A DNA stretch of 7,566 bases from Porphyromonadaceae bacterium (GTDB lineage Bacteria; Bacteroidota; Bacteroidia; Bacteroidales; Dysgonomonadaceae), in the NCBI GenBank assembly GCA_003517675.1, contig DPAC01000098.1, forward strand, positions 478 to 8,043, given 5' to 3'. The first letter of the stretch is position 1. Each line of letters begins with the position of its first letter. The notes below the pieces were generated by a model that did not search any database, was not told the origin of the DNA, and saw only the letters and a program-made list of their open reading frames with translations. Shown here piece by piece: positions 1-5,396 of the stretch. The position numbers were made by a program, and so were the translations under genes.

Positions 1-66
1 GAAAGAGCCGATATCCCGGAAAGCATCAAAGAACAACTCATCGTAGAATTATATTCTAAACAATAA
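1..66 (+). CDS. rpsD: 30S ribosomal protein S4, C-terminal end (partial)
   Basis: The window opens inside a reading frame that gives 21 residues, [20 protein letters not shown] plus Q, and then a TAA stop. This matches the conserved C-terminus of ribosomal protein S4 (IPE..I.E.LIVE.YSK), which binds 16S rRNA and nucleates small-subunit assembly. The gene starts outside the window. Only 4 bases separate its stop from the rpoA start, and rpsD-rpoA-rplQ is the usual order at the end of the large ribosomal protein operon, which supports the call despite the short length. Confidence 0.9.
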   Translation, partial: ERADIPESIKEQLIVELYSKQ

Positions 67-70
67 TTTC

Positions 71-1072
71 ATGGCAATATTAGCATTCCAAAAACCCGAT
101 AAAGTAATCATGTTGCAGGAGGATGCATTATCCGGCAAGTTCGAGTTCCGTCCTTTGGAACCCGGATATGGCATTACCATTGGTAACGCCCTGCGCCGTA
201 TCCTGCTTTCCTCGCTTGAGGGATTCGCGATTACATCGGTAAAGATAGACGGTGTGGAGCATGAGTTTGCTTCCATTCCGGGTGTGATAGAAGATGTAAC
301 AGGTATTATTCTGAATCTGAAAAAAGTACGATTCAGACGGATCGTAGAGGAGTTTGAGACAGAGAAAGTGAGCATCGCTATTTCGGGTACGGATGTGTTT
401 AAAGCCGGAGATATTGGTAAGCTGCTGACTGGTTTCGAAGTGCTCAACCCTGAGTTGGTGATTTGCCATCTGAGCAAGAAAGCTGATCTTCGCATGGAGC
501 TGACCATCCACAAGGGTAGAGGATATGTGCCGGCCGATGAAAACAGGGAGATGTTTGCATCAGATGACGTGCAGACCCTGGCCATCGACTCCATCTTCAC
601 GCCGATCCGGAATGTGAAGTATGAGATAGAAGATTACCGTATTGAACAGAAGACCGATTACGAAAAGCTCATCATAGAGATTACCACCGATGGTTCCATT
701 CATCCCAAAGAGGCGTTGAAAGAAGCTGCCAAGATACTGATTCAACATTTCGTCCTCTTCTCCGACGACAACAAGATCATGCTGGAGACCAATGATGCCG
801 AGAGCATCGAGGAGTTTGATGAAGAGGTGCTGCACATGCGTCAGCTGCTGAAACGCAAGCTCTCCGACCTCAACCTCTCGGTGCGGGCACTCAACTGCCT
901 GAAAGCCGCCGATGTGGAGACGCTGGGACAGCTTGTTTCACACAACAAGAACGATCTGTTGAAGTTTCGCAACTTCGGCAAGAAGTCGCTCACCGAACTG
1001 GAAGAGCTGCTCGACAGTCTGAAGCTACAGTTTGGTATGGATATCTCGAAGTACAAATTAGATAAAGACTAA
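71..1072 (+). CDS. rpoA: DNA-directed RNA polymerase subunit alpha
   Basis: The 333-residue product is the usual length for the alpha subunit, which dimerises to scaffold beta and beta' and whose C-terminal domain contacts upstream DNA and activators. The N-terminal domain (about residues 1-235) carries the signature [18 protein letters not shown] near residues 35-52 and VEDVTxI-type residues around 75-85 (here [14 protein letters not shown]). An acidic linker (about 240-255, [12 protein letters not shown]) leads to the C-terminal domain at about 264-315, with [20 protein letters not shown] and the helix-hairpin-helix-like [15 protein letters not shown]. It lies 4 bases after rpsD and 8 bases before rplQ, so it is cotranscribed with them. 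The ATG at 71 fits the family start ([12 protein letters not shown]). No truncation or frameshift is seen. Confidence 0.98.
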   Translation: MAILAFQKPDKVIMLQEDALSGKFEFRPLEPGYGITIGNALRRILLSSLEGFAITSVKIDGVEHEFASIPGVIEDVTGIILNLKKVRFRRIVEEFETEKVSIAISGTDVFKAGDIGKLLTGFEVLNPELVICHLSKKADLRMELTIHKGRGYVPADENREMFASDDVQTLAIDSIFTPIRNVKYEIEDYRIEQKTDYEKLIIEITTDGSIHPKEALKEAAKILIQHFVLFSDDNKIMLETNDAESIEEFDEEVLHMRQLLKRKLSDLNLSVRALNCLKAADVETLGQLVSHNKNDLLKFRNFGKKSLTELEELLDSLKLQFGMDISKYKLDKD

Positions 1073-1080
1073 CAATTGCA

Positions 1081-1755
1081 ATGAGACATAATAAGAAATT
1101 CAATCATTTAGGGCGTAAGACTGCGCATCGTGGGGCGATGTTATCCAATATGGCCAACTCGCTGATCATGCACAAACGCATCTTTACCACTGTTCCCAAG
1201 GCAAAGGAACTGAGAAAATTTGTGGAGCCGATCATCACCCGCAGCAAGGAGGATACCACCCACTCGCGGAGGGAGGTGTTCAGCCTGCTGCAAAGCAAGA
1301 CTGCCGTGACAGAGTTGTTCCAGACCGTATCGCAGAAAGTGGCCGATCGTCCGGGTGGATATACCCGAATCATCAAGACCGGATTTCGCCTGGGTGACAA
1401 TGCCGCCATGTGCTTTATTGAACTGGTAGACTTCAACGAGAATATGCTGGGTGATGGCGGTGCCAGGAAAGCGAAGACACGCCGTTCACGCAGAAAAGCC
1501 TCGGGTGATGCTGCCGGCGCTGCCAAGGCAAAGAAAGAGCCCATGGAAGAGCAAGCCAAGGAGGTGAATCAGGCCGGGAAGACGGTAGAAGAGACTGAAA
1601 CGGTGGCCGATGTACAAACAGCAGACGACGTTAAGACGGCGGCAGAGGATGTGCAGCCGGAAGCTGTAGAGAACAAAGAAGAAGCTGCCGCACCGGAGGC
1701 AGAAGCTGCAGACGAAAAGGCCGAAACGGCTGGTTCGGATGAAGTGAAGTCTTAA
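1081..1755 (+). CDS. rplQ: 50S ribosomal protein L17 with long C-terminal extension
   Basis: The first ~120 residues are a normal L17 core of the large subunit: [20 protein letters not shown] at the start, then [12 protein letters not shown] and [25 protein letters not shown]. The protein is 224 residues against about 125 for the E. coli form. After the core comes a basic stretch (about 127-150, [13 protein letters not shown]) and then a low-complexity, strongly acidic, Ala/Glu/Val-rich tail to the end, with loosely repeated units such as [19 protein letters not shown]-terminal extensions of L17 are familiar in Bacteroidetes; the tail is probably disordered and its role is unknown. It is the last gene of the ribosomal/alpha operon and is followed by a terminator. 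Confidence 0.96.
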   Translation: MRHNKKFNHLGRKTAHRGAMLSNMANSLIMHKRIFTTVPKAKELRKFVEPIITRSKEDTTHSRREVFSLLQSKTAVTELFQTVSQKVADRPGGYTRIIKTGFRLGDNAAMCFIELVDFNENMLGDGGARKAKTRRSRRKASGDAAGAAKAKKEPMEEQAKEVNQAGKTVEETETVADVQTADDVKTAAEDVQPEAVENKEEAAAPEAEAADEKAETAGSDEVKS

Positions 1756-1870
1756 GCTTCTTTCAGGATAAACACTGTGGGTACATCGTCATTATGCCGG
1801 AGACCTAACACCTCTGTCGATGGTGTATTTGCAGTGAAGCTGTGATTTTTAAAATGTTAAACATTAAAGG

Positions 1871-1903
1871 AAAGCGCCGCGAGTGATTCGTAGCGCTTTT
1901 TTT
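1871..1903 (+). terminator. Intrinsic terminator of the rpsD-rpoA-rplQ operon
   Basis: A perfect 7-base inverted repeat, AAAGCGC (1871-1877) and GCGCTTT (1893-1899), encloses a smaller CGA/TCG pairing and runs straight into a tract of seven T residues (1897-1903). This is the form of a rho-independent terminator on the plus strand. It lies 116 bases beyond the rplQ stop, so it most likely ends the ribosomal operon transcript before ndh. Confidence 0.8.
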
Positions 1904-2108
1904 GCAACTTTTTGTTTAGGCAAGTGTTGTATCATTTGAGATAAGGTTATCGTGGGTATGTGAGGAGATGAAGCCCATTTGCACGTATCAGATGATACGA
2001 TATAACGGGCAGATCAGATGTAAGGTATATCGCACCTGTCAGATTCAAGGTATCCTGCATGTGTTGACCGCATATTCCGCAGTTAGTACATCATAGCTTG
2101 AGAATAGG
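1904..2108. other. Non-coding gap before ndh with short repeats
   Basis: No convincing gene is present between the operon terminator and ndh. The stretch holds GATAA-GG-TTATC (1940-1951), the near-palindrome CGTATCAGATGATACG (1984-1999, 7-base arms around GA), and two similar direct repeats CAGATGTAAGGTAT (2015-2028) and CAGATTCAAGGTAT (2040-2053), with a weaker third unit starting CAGAT at 1989. No clear TTTG-N20-TAnnTTTG promoter was found here; the closest -7-like string, TAGCTTGA at 2094-2101, has no upstream partner at the right spacing. Confidence 0.5.
1984..1999. repeat. Near-perfect palindrome, possible operator
   Basis: CGTATCA and TGATACG are perfect reverse complements separated by the two bases GA. 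The site lies 109 bases upstream of ndh. Its size and symmetry suit a dimeric repressor or activator site, but with a single copy in view, binding is only inferred. Confidence 0.4.
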
Positions 2109-3347
2109 ATGAAAAAGATTGTTGTTGCGGGTTGTGGTTTTGGCGGATTGCAATTCGTGAATCACCTCCCCAAAGGAGCTTTCGATATCATGGTGATCGA
2201 CAAGATCAATCATCACCAGTTTCCCCCGCTGTTTTATCAGGTGGCAGCTTCTCAGATTGAGCCGGCGACCATCTCGTTCCCAATACGGAAAATATTTCAA
2301 AAGCGGAGAGATGTGCGCATCCGCCTGGCACAGGTGTTGGCGGTGAATGATGCAGCGAAGTATGTCGATACCACGATCGGCAGGTTCGACTACGACTATC
2401 TGGTCATCGCGACGGGCACCCGCACCAATTTCTACGGCAACGGGAAGGTGGAAAGTAATGCCCTGGGATTAAAGTCGACCTATCAGGCGATCAACGTGCG
2501 GAATTACATTCTCCACAATTTTGAGAAGCTGTTGTATGCCGATGAGAAAGAGGGTCTATACAATATGGTGATTGTGGGCGGCGGCGCCACCGGGGTGGAG
2601 CTGGCCGGCGCCTTTGCCGAGATGACGAAGGAGGTTCTACCGAAAGATTACCCTAATATCGATTCCTCGCGGGTGCAGGTCTACCTGCTGGAAGGAGGAG
2701 AGCACACGCTTGCAGCCATGAGCAGCTTTGCACAGAACTATTCGGAGAAACAGCTCCGCTCCATGGGTGTGATTGTGAAAACTGGCACCCTGGTAAAGGA
2801 TTACGACGGGGAACTGCTTACGCTGAACAATGGGGAGACCATTCGCAGCCGGAATGTGATCTGGTCGGCCGGCGTGACAGGGAACATCATTGGTGGCATT
2901 CCGGAGGAGGCACAGCTGCGTTCCGGCAGGATCAGGGTGGATCGGATGAACCGGGTGGAGGGGCTCACCGATGTGTTTGCCATTGGAGACATAGCTTATA
3001 TGGAAACGGAGCAATATCCCAAAGGACATCCGCAGCTGGCCAACGTGGCCATCGGGCAGGGGAAGAACCTGGCCCGCAACCTGCAGCGGCTCGAAGCCGG
3101 GCGCAGTGATCTGAAGCCCTATGAGTACCGCAACCTGGGCACCATGGCCACGGTGGGGCGTAACAAGGCAGTGGTGGATCTGCCCTTTGTGAAGTTCAAA
3201 GGCCGTTTTGCCTGGTTCGTCTGGATGTTCCTTCACCTGATGCTCATCCTGAGTGTCCGCAACAAGCTGGTGATCTTCATCAACTGGGCTTGGAACTATT
3301 TCACCAAAAATAACTCGCTGCGGCTGATATTGAAGGACAATGATTAA
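2109..3347 (+). CDS. ndh: Type II NADH:quinone dehydrogenase (NDH-2), FAD-dependent
   Basis: The 412-residue protein fits NDH-2, a single-subunit, non-proton-pumping flavoenzyme on the inner face of the cytoplasmic membrane that passes electrons from NADH to quinone. The FAD-binding Rossmann motif GCGFGG is at residues 8-13 with the ribose-binding acid D31. The second dinucleotide motif GGGATGVELAG (about 157-167) is the NADH site. A FAD-contact motif AIGD lies at 291-294, and QLANVAIGQ (309-317) corresponds to the quinone-site AQxxxQ region. The C-terminus (about 362-405) is rich in Trp, Phe and Leu, as expected for the membrane-anchoring amphipathic helices. The start at 2109 gives the canonical MKKIVVAGCGFGG beginning. 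It appears monocistronic, with non-coding DNA on both sides. The general Ndh family is secure; substrate preference within it is not shown. Confidence 0.93.
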   Translation: MKKIVVAGCGFGGLQFVNHLPKGAFDIMVIDKINHHQFPPLFYQVAASQIEPATISFPIRKIFQKRRDVRIRLAQVLAVNDAAKYVDTTIGRFDYDYLVIATGTRTNFYGNGKVESNALGLKSTYQAINVRNYILHNFEKLLYADEKEGLYNMVIVGGGATGVELAGAFAEMTKEVLPKDYPNIDSSRVQVYLLEGGEHTLAAMSSFAQNYSEKQLRSMGVIVKTGTLVKDYDGELLTLNNGETIRSRNVIWSAGVTGNIIGGIPEEAQLRSGRIRVDRMNRVEGLTDVFAIGDIAYMETEQYPKGHPQLANVAIGQGKNLARNLQRLEAGRSDLKPYEYRNLGTMATVGRNKAVVDLPFVKFKGRFAWFVWMFLHLMLILSVRNKLVIFINWAWNYFTKNNSLRLILKDND

Positions 3348-3491
3348 ATAACTTCCGAGTGTTTTCTGTTTTTTTCCCGGAAATGCTCATTGTGAAAACA
3401 CTTCCTTTTCCCGTTTTCACTGTACCGGGATTTCCATTTTTACTGTATTCATCATTCCCGGTAATAAATGCCAATCATTTTTTTGAAATCA
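3348..3491. other. A+T-rich spacer with overlapping inverted repeats, possible ndh 3' terminator region
   Basis: Three perfect inverted-repeat pairings lie just after the ndh stop: AGTGTTTTC (3358-3366) with GAAAACACT (3394-3402); GTGAAAAC (3392-3399) with GTTTTCAC (3413-3420); and TACCGGGA (3423-3430) with TCCCGGTA (3456-3463). The first two share the same middle arm, so they exclude each other in RNA. T-rich runs lie beside them, but no arm is followed directly by a clean T tract, so a terminator role is likely but not certain. A 74-codon frame crossing this spacer (3359-3583) is not believed to be a gene. Confidence 0.5.
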
Positions 3492-3523
3492 TTTGCACAC
3501 GTGTTTTTTTAGATTTACTTTTG
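3492..3523 (+). promoter_or_regulatory. Bacteroidetes-type promoter driving the DUF5040 gene
   Basis: TTTG at 3492-3495 is followed by exactly 20 bases and then TACTTTTG at 3516-3523. This matches the Bacteroidetes sigma-ABfr consensus TTTG-N19-21-TAnnTTTG. Transcription should begin around 3528-3531. That would leave the ATG at 3532 with almost no leader, and favours the in-frame ATG at 3562 as the working start. Confidence 0.75.
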
Positions 3524-3530
3524 TTTAAAG

Positions 3531-3582
3531 TATGCATATGCAAAGGATTATTGAAGATAATATGGACAAGATTAAGACATTA
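3531..3582 (+). repeat. 52-bp direct repeat, copy A (partner 5103-5154)
   Basis: This segment matches 5103-5154 at 50 of 52 positions, with differences only at 3535 (C/G) and 3561 (T/C). At 5103 it is the 5' end of a nucleotidyltransferase gene. Here the same codons are fused in frame to the hydrophobic core of a signal peptide. Similarity stops abruptly after 3582. Confidence 0.9.
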
Positions 3583-4356
3583 ATTCTGATTGTATTGCTG
3601 TTGGCTTTTACTACCACCATTCCTGCCCAGGAAAAGAAAGAGAAGCCATACACCTTTTTGCTCACGGGAGCATCGTTTGCATCGCCCAACAACGGCTGGT
3701 TTGAGGTAGGGTGCGACCTTGCCGGTGCAACACCCATCAACCGCGCCATCGGCGGAGAGGCCATTGCCGATGCTGCCAACAGGATGGCGGAAGGGACGCT
3801 CTACTCGAAAGAGGAACTGGCGGAGATTGATGCGCTGGTGATCATGCAGGTACACGACAAGGATGTGTACGACGAATCGCAGTTGCAAACGAAATATACC
3901 GACTACAAAACCCCTTTCGACCGCAGCAATTATGCTGCCGCATTCGATTACGTGATCAAACGTTACCTCACGGAGTGCTATAACCTGAAATTCGATGAAA
4001 ATTCCAAATACTACAACACCCGCATGGGCAAACCGGCGGTGGTGGTGCTCTGTACCGACTGGCACGACGGGCGGGTGACCTACAACACCTCGGTGCGCAG
4101 GCTGGGAGAAAAATGGGGATTTCCGGTGGTGGAATTCGACAAATATATCGGATTTTCCAGGAATACGGTGCATCCCGTGACGGGCGAACAGGTGAGCCGT
4201 CTGTTTACCGTTGATGAGCAGGAGATTGCCGGAGAGACTTACGGCTGGCATCCTGAAAACGGACAGGATAAATATATCCAGCGTCGCATGGCCGCCATCT
4301 TTGCTGATACCATGCGGAGGATCTTTCCGGTAAAAGATTGCAAAATGCGACCTTAA
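3562..4356 (+). CDS. Exported DUF5040 / SGNH-like hydrolase family protein
   Basis: The start at 3562 gives 264 residues; an in-frame ATG at 3532 would add MHMQRIIEDN. From 3562 the N-terminus is a clean signal peptide: MDKIKT, a hydrophobic core LILIVLLLAF, and likely cleavage near TIPAQ, so the product is probably periplasmic or outer-membrane facing. The mature part begins near KPYTFLLTGASFASPNNGWF; GAS resembles the nucleophile block of SGNH hydrolases. A later TYGWHPENGQDKY segment could provide a late His. GWFEVGCDLAGATPINRAIGGEAI resembles what I remember of DUF5040 proteins, common in Bacteroidetes and of unknown substrate. Esterase activity is inference. The first seven codons from 3562 lie within a repeat shared with a nucleotidyltransferase gene, so the native 5' end appears to have been replaced. 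It ends 65 bases before mntA. Confidence 0.75.
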   Translation: MDKIKTLILIVLLLAFTTTIPAQEKKEKPYTFLLTGASFASPNNGWFEVGCDLAGATPINRAIGGEAIADAANRMAEGTLYSKEELAEIDALVIMQVHDKDVYDESQLQTKYTDYKTPFDRSNYAAAFDYVIKRYLTECYNLKFDENSKYYNTRMGKPAVVVLCTDWHDGRVTYNTSVRRLGEKWGFPVVEFDKYIGFSRNTVHPVTGEQVSRLFTVDEQEIAGETYGWHPENGQDKYIQRRMAAIFADTMRRIFPVKDCKMRP

Positions 4357-4366
4357 AATAATAACA

Positions 4367-4378
4367 TCGATTAATCGA
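4367..4378. promoter_or_regulatory. 12-bp perfect palindrome upstream of mntA-hepT, candidate operator
   Basis: TCGATTAATCGA is a perfect 12-base palindrome. It ends 13 bases before the -7 element of the mntA promoter, so it covers the place where the -33 element would sit. Autoregulatory operators in toxin-antitoxin operons are commonly placed like this, but MntA is not a classic DNA-binding antitoxin, so any repressor is unidentified. The palindrome is absent from the duplicated copy near 5370. Confidence 0.4.
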
Positions 4379-4391
4379 CTAATTGTTTTTG

Positions 4392-4399
4392 TATATTTG
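4392..4399 (+). promoter_or_regulatory. Candidate -7 promoter element of mntA-hepT
   Basis: TATATTTG is an exact match to the Bacteroidetes -7 consensus TAnnTTTG and sits 22 bases before the mntA ATG, a normal distance for a short leader. No good TTTG element is seen at the expected -33 spacing, where a palindrome lies instead. Its presence also argues against a TTG start at 4383 for the antitoxin, because the promoter would then lie inside the coding region. Confidence 0.5.
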
Positions 4400-4404
4400 C
4401 GTTG

Positions 4405-4538
4405 GATTAAAGCTACCAGAGATGACAACACGGGAAGAATATATGAGGCTGCTGAGGCAATTCGTTTCAGAATATGGTGCAGAATATGGAATTTCGCGCA
4501 TCGGTATTTTTGGTTCGGTTGCACGCGGCCAGCAAACA
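4405..4538 (+). repeat. 134-bp direct repeat, copy B (partner 5396-5529)
   Basis: This stretch, comprising the mntA leader and its first 39 codons, recurs 991 bases downstream at 5396-5529 with a single difference (T4520 against A5511), 133/134 identical. The bases just upstream (4391-4404 against 5382-5395) are only partly similar. The match ends abruptly at 4538. Such near-identity, including the non-coding leader, indicates a recent duplication or ongoing homogenisation. Confidence 0.95.
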
Positions 4539-4715
4539 GAAGATAGTGATGTGGATGTTCTAATCGAGGCTCCTGTACTTGACTTGCTGTCACTTATAGC
4601 CATAAAGCGGCGACTGGAAGAGATATTAGGTTCGCCTGTTGATCTGGTGCGCAAAACTCAATATATGCCCCCACAGTTTAGGAATAGGGTTGAGAAGGAG
4701 GTTATCTATGTATGA
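4422..4715 (+). CDS. mntA: MntA-type minimal nucleotidyltransferase antitoxin (type VII TA)
   Basis: The 97-residue protein is a minimal nucleotidyltransferase of the kind that pairs with HEPN toxins. Its motif is a perfect GS-x10-DxD: G31-S32 in FGSVARG and D43/D45 in SDVDVLIE. A third acidic residue, D74 in GSPVDLV, completes the usual catalytic triad. In characterised MntA-HepT systems this enzyme transfers AMP from ATP to a tyrosine of HepT and so inactivates the toxin; the same role is inferred here. The ATG at 4422 gives MTTREEYMRLL and follows a -7 element at a sensible distance; an upstream TTG at 4383 is rejected. The gene overlaps hepT by 8 bases. Its first 39 codons are duplicated at 5413. 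It appears intact and is probably expressed. Confidence 0.9.
   Translation: MTTREEYMRLLRQFVSEYGAEYGISRIGIFGSVARGQQTEDSDVDVLIEAPVLDLLSLIAIKRRLEEILGSPVDLVRKTQYMPPQFRNRVEKEVIYV
4695..4701 (+). promoter_or_regulatory. Strong Shine-Dalgarno sequence for hepT
   Basis: AAGGAGG lies 6 bases before the ATG at 4708, inside the last codons of mntA. It is close to the ideal anti-16S match, while other genes in this window have weak or no such site, as is common in Bacteroidetes. It fixes the toxin start at 4708 rather than the upstream in-frame ATG at 4639. Confidence 0.8.
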
Positions 4716-5100
4716 TTGGGTACTCATAATGAGTGGGTTACGCAACATCGAAAAATCACTGCTGCATATACTTGATCGCACTTCGTGGATTGAAACTGTT
4801 GATGATTTTTTAAAAACTCCGGCGGGAGTGGATGCTCTTGATATTGCTGCAATAAGACTTATGGCTGTGGGGGAAGAAATCAAAAAGATCGAAAAGAGAA
4901 GTGGTGGGGAATTATTATCTCGGTATCCTGAAATTGAATGGAGAGACATCATGGGATTTCGGGATTTTATTGCCCATGCCTACTTTCATATCGATGCATC
5001 GGTGGTTTTTGACACTGTACAGAATAACATTCACCCATTGTTGACAACAATACAGCAGATAATTGCCGATTTGGAAAAACAAGATCACGACGAAGATTAA
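4708..5100 (+). CDS. hepT: HepT-type HEPN RNase toxin (DUF86 family, type VII TA)
   Basis: The 130-residue helical protein carries the HEPN catalytic signature R-x4-H-x-Y as RDFIAHAY (R85, H90, Y92), preceded by the family-typical RYPEIEWRDIMGFRD. HepT proteins are RNases whose activity halts growth, and the motif tyrosine is the residue that MntA adenylylates in characterised pairs; all required residues are present here. Other family features are the N-terminal helix LRNIEKSLLHIL and the GVDALDIAAIRLMAVGEEIKKIEK segment. The start at 4708 overlaps the mntA stop (TGA 4713-4715) and is set by a strong ribosome-binding site, so the two genes are translationally linked. A second nucleotidyltransferase gene starts only 3 bases after its stop. 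Confidence 0.9.
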   Translation: MYDWVLIMSGLRNIEKSLLHILDRTSWIETVDDFLKTPAGVDALDIAAIRLMAVGEEIKKIEKRSGGELLSRYPEIEWRDIMGFRDFIAHAYFHIDASVVFDTVQNNIHPLLTTIQQIIADLEKQDHDED

Positions 5101-5102
5101 AA

Positions 5103-5154
5103 TATGGATATGCAAAGGATTATTGAAGATAACATGGACAAGATTAAGACATTA
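5103..5154 (+). repeat. 52-bp direct repeat, copy A' (partner 3531-3582)
   Basis: Here the repeat is in its natural context, coding the first 17 residues of a nucleotidyltransferase, MDMQRIIEDNMDKIKTL. It matches 3531-3582 at 50/52 positions. Immediately upstream is the hepT stop, not a promoter, so the promoter belonging to this gene may be the one now found at 3492-3523 before copy A. Confidence 0.9.
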
Positions 5155-5355
5155 TGCACAATGTATAATGTTAAGTCCTTGTTTGCATTTGGCTCTGTGT
5201 GTACTGATAAATTCAATGACCAAAGTGATATAGACTTATTGATTGCTTTTAATTCTATGGATTATGGTGATTATGCGGATACTTACCTTACGCTATCAAA
5301 TCCATTTTTCATTAATTCGTTGAACCAAACGAAGACCTTGATACATGCTATATGA
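5104..5355 (+). CDS. Second MntA-like nucleotidyltransferase, internally shortened, probably inactive
   Basis: The 83-residue frame begins like a full minimal nucleotidyltransferase and keeps GS-x10-DxD (G30-S31 in FAFGSVCTDKF, D42/D44 in SDIDLLIAF). After DYADTY (residue 61) it jumps to LSNPFFINSLNQTKTLI, which resembles the extreme C-terminus of this family. The central helix and the VDL segment with the third catalytic Asp, roughly 20-25 residues, appear to be missing through an in-frame deletion; this is inferred from memory of family architecture. It is visibly more A+T-rich than its neighbours and belongs to a different subgroup from the first mntA. Its TGA overlaps the ATG of a HepT-like stump in the ATGA arrangement. 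It is probably a decaying antitoxin; a residual binding role cannot be excluded. Confidence 0.65.
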   Translation: MDMQRIIEDNMDKIKTLCTMYNVKSLFAFGSVCTDKFNDQSDIDLLIAFNSMDYGDYADTYLTLSNPFFINSLNQTKTLIHAI

Positions 5356-5396
5356 ATGATAAGATTCGGAAGTTTTTATTTGTAATTTTGTGTTAG
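5352..5396 (+). pseudogene. Truncated start of a second HepT-like gene
   Basis: An ATG overlapping the previous stop (ATGA at 5352-5355) opens MNDKIRKFLFVILC and then a TAG at 5394-5396. The first ten residues look like the N-terminus of a DUF86/HepT toxin (pattern M.DKI.KFLFDIL), and the ATGA overlap is typical of antitoxin-toxin pairs. The frame ends where the 134-bp mntA repeat begins, so the rest of the gene was lost at that junction. The match is short, so the assignment rests largely on context. Confidence 0.45.
5383..5390 (+). promoter_or_regulatory. Candidate -7 element before the duplicated mntA fragment
   Basis: TAATTTTG matches TAnnTTTG and lies at the same distance from the fragment's ATG (22 bases) as TATATTTG does from mntA. 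No clear -33 partner is visible. If active it would transcribe the fragment and nif3. Confidence 0.4.

Noticed and set aside
1904..2108. Tandem repeats before ndh as a CRISPR array
   Set aside because: The units are short, degenerate and directly abutting, without regular unique spacers, and no cas gene is present.
3359..3583. A 74-codon plus-strand frame rich in Phe and Leu just after ndh
   Set aside because: It runs through A+T-rich inverted repeats and the promoter at 3492-3523, and overlaps the next gene's start; its composition is what T-rich DNA gives by chance.
4383..4421. Earlier TTG start for mntA
   Set aside because: It would put the -7 promoter element inside the coding region, and the added residues do not resemble the family N-terminus, unlike those from ATG 4422.
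3580..4593. Long minus-strand open frame of about 337 codons opposite the DUF5040 and mntA genes
   Set aside because: It is antisense to well-supported genes, spans two of them and the promoter between, and shows no domain. Its similarity to the frame opposite nif3 only reflects the 134-bp repeat.
4639..4707. Earlier ATG start for hepT
   Set aside because: It would overlap mntA by 77 bases; the strong Shine-Dalgarno sequence at 4695-4701 points to 4708.
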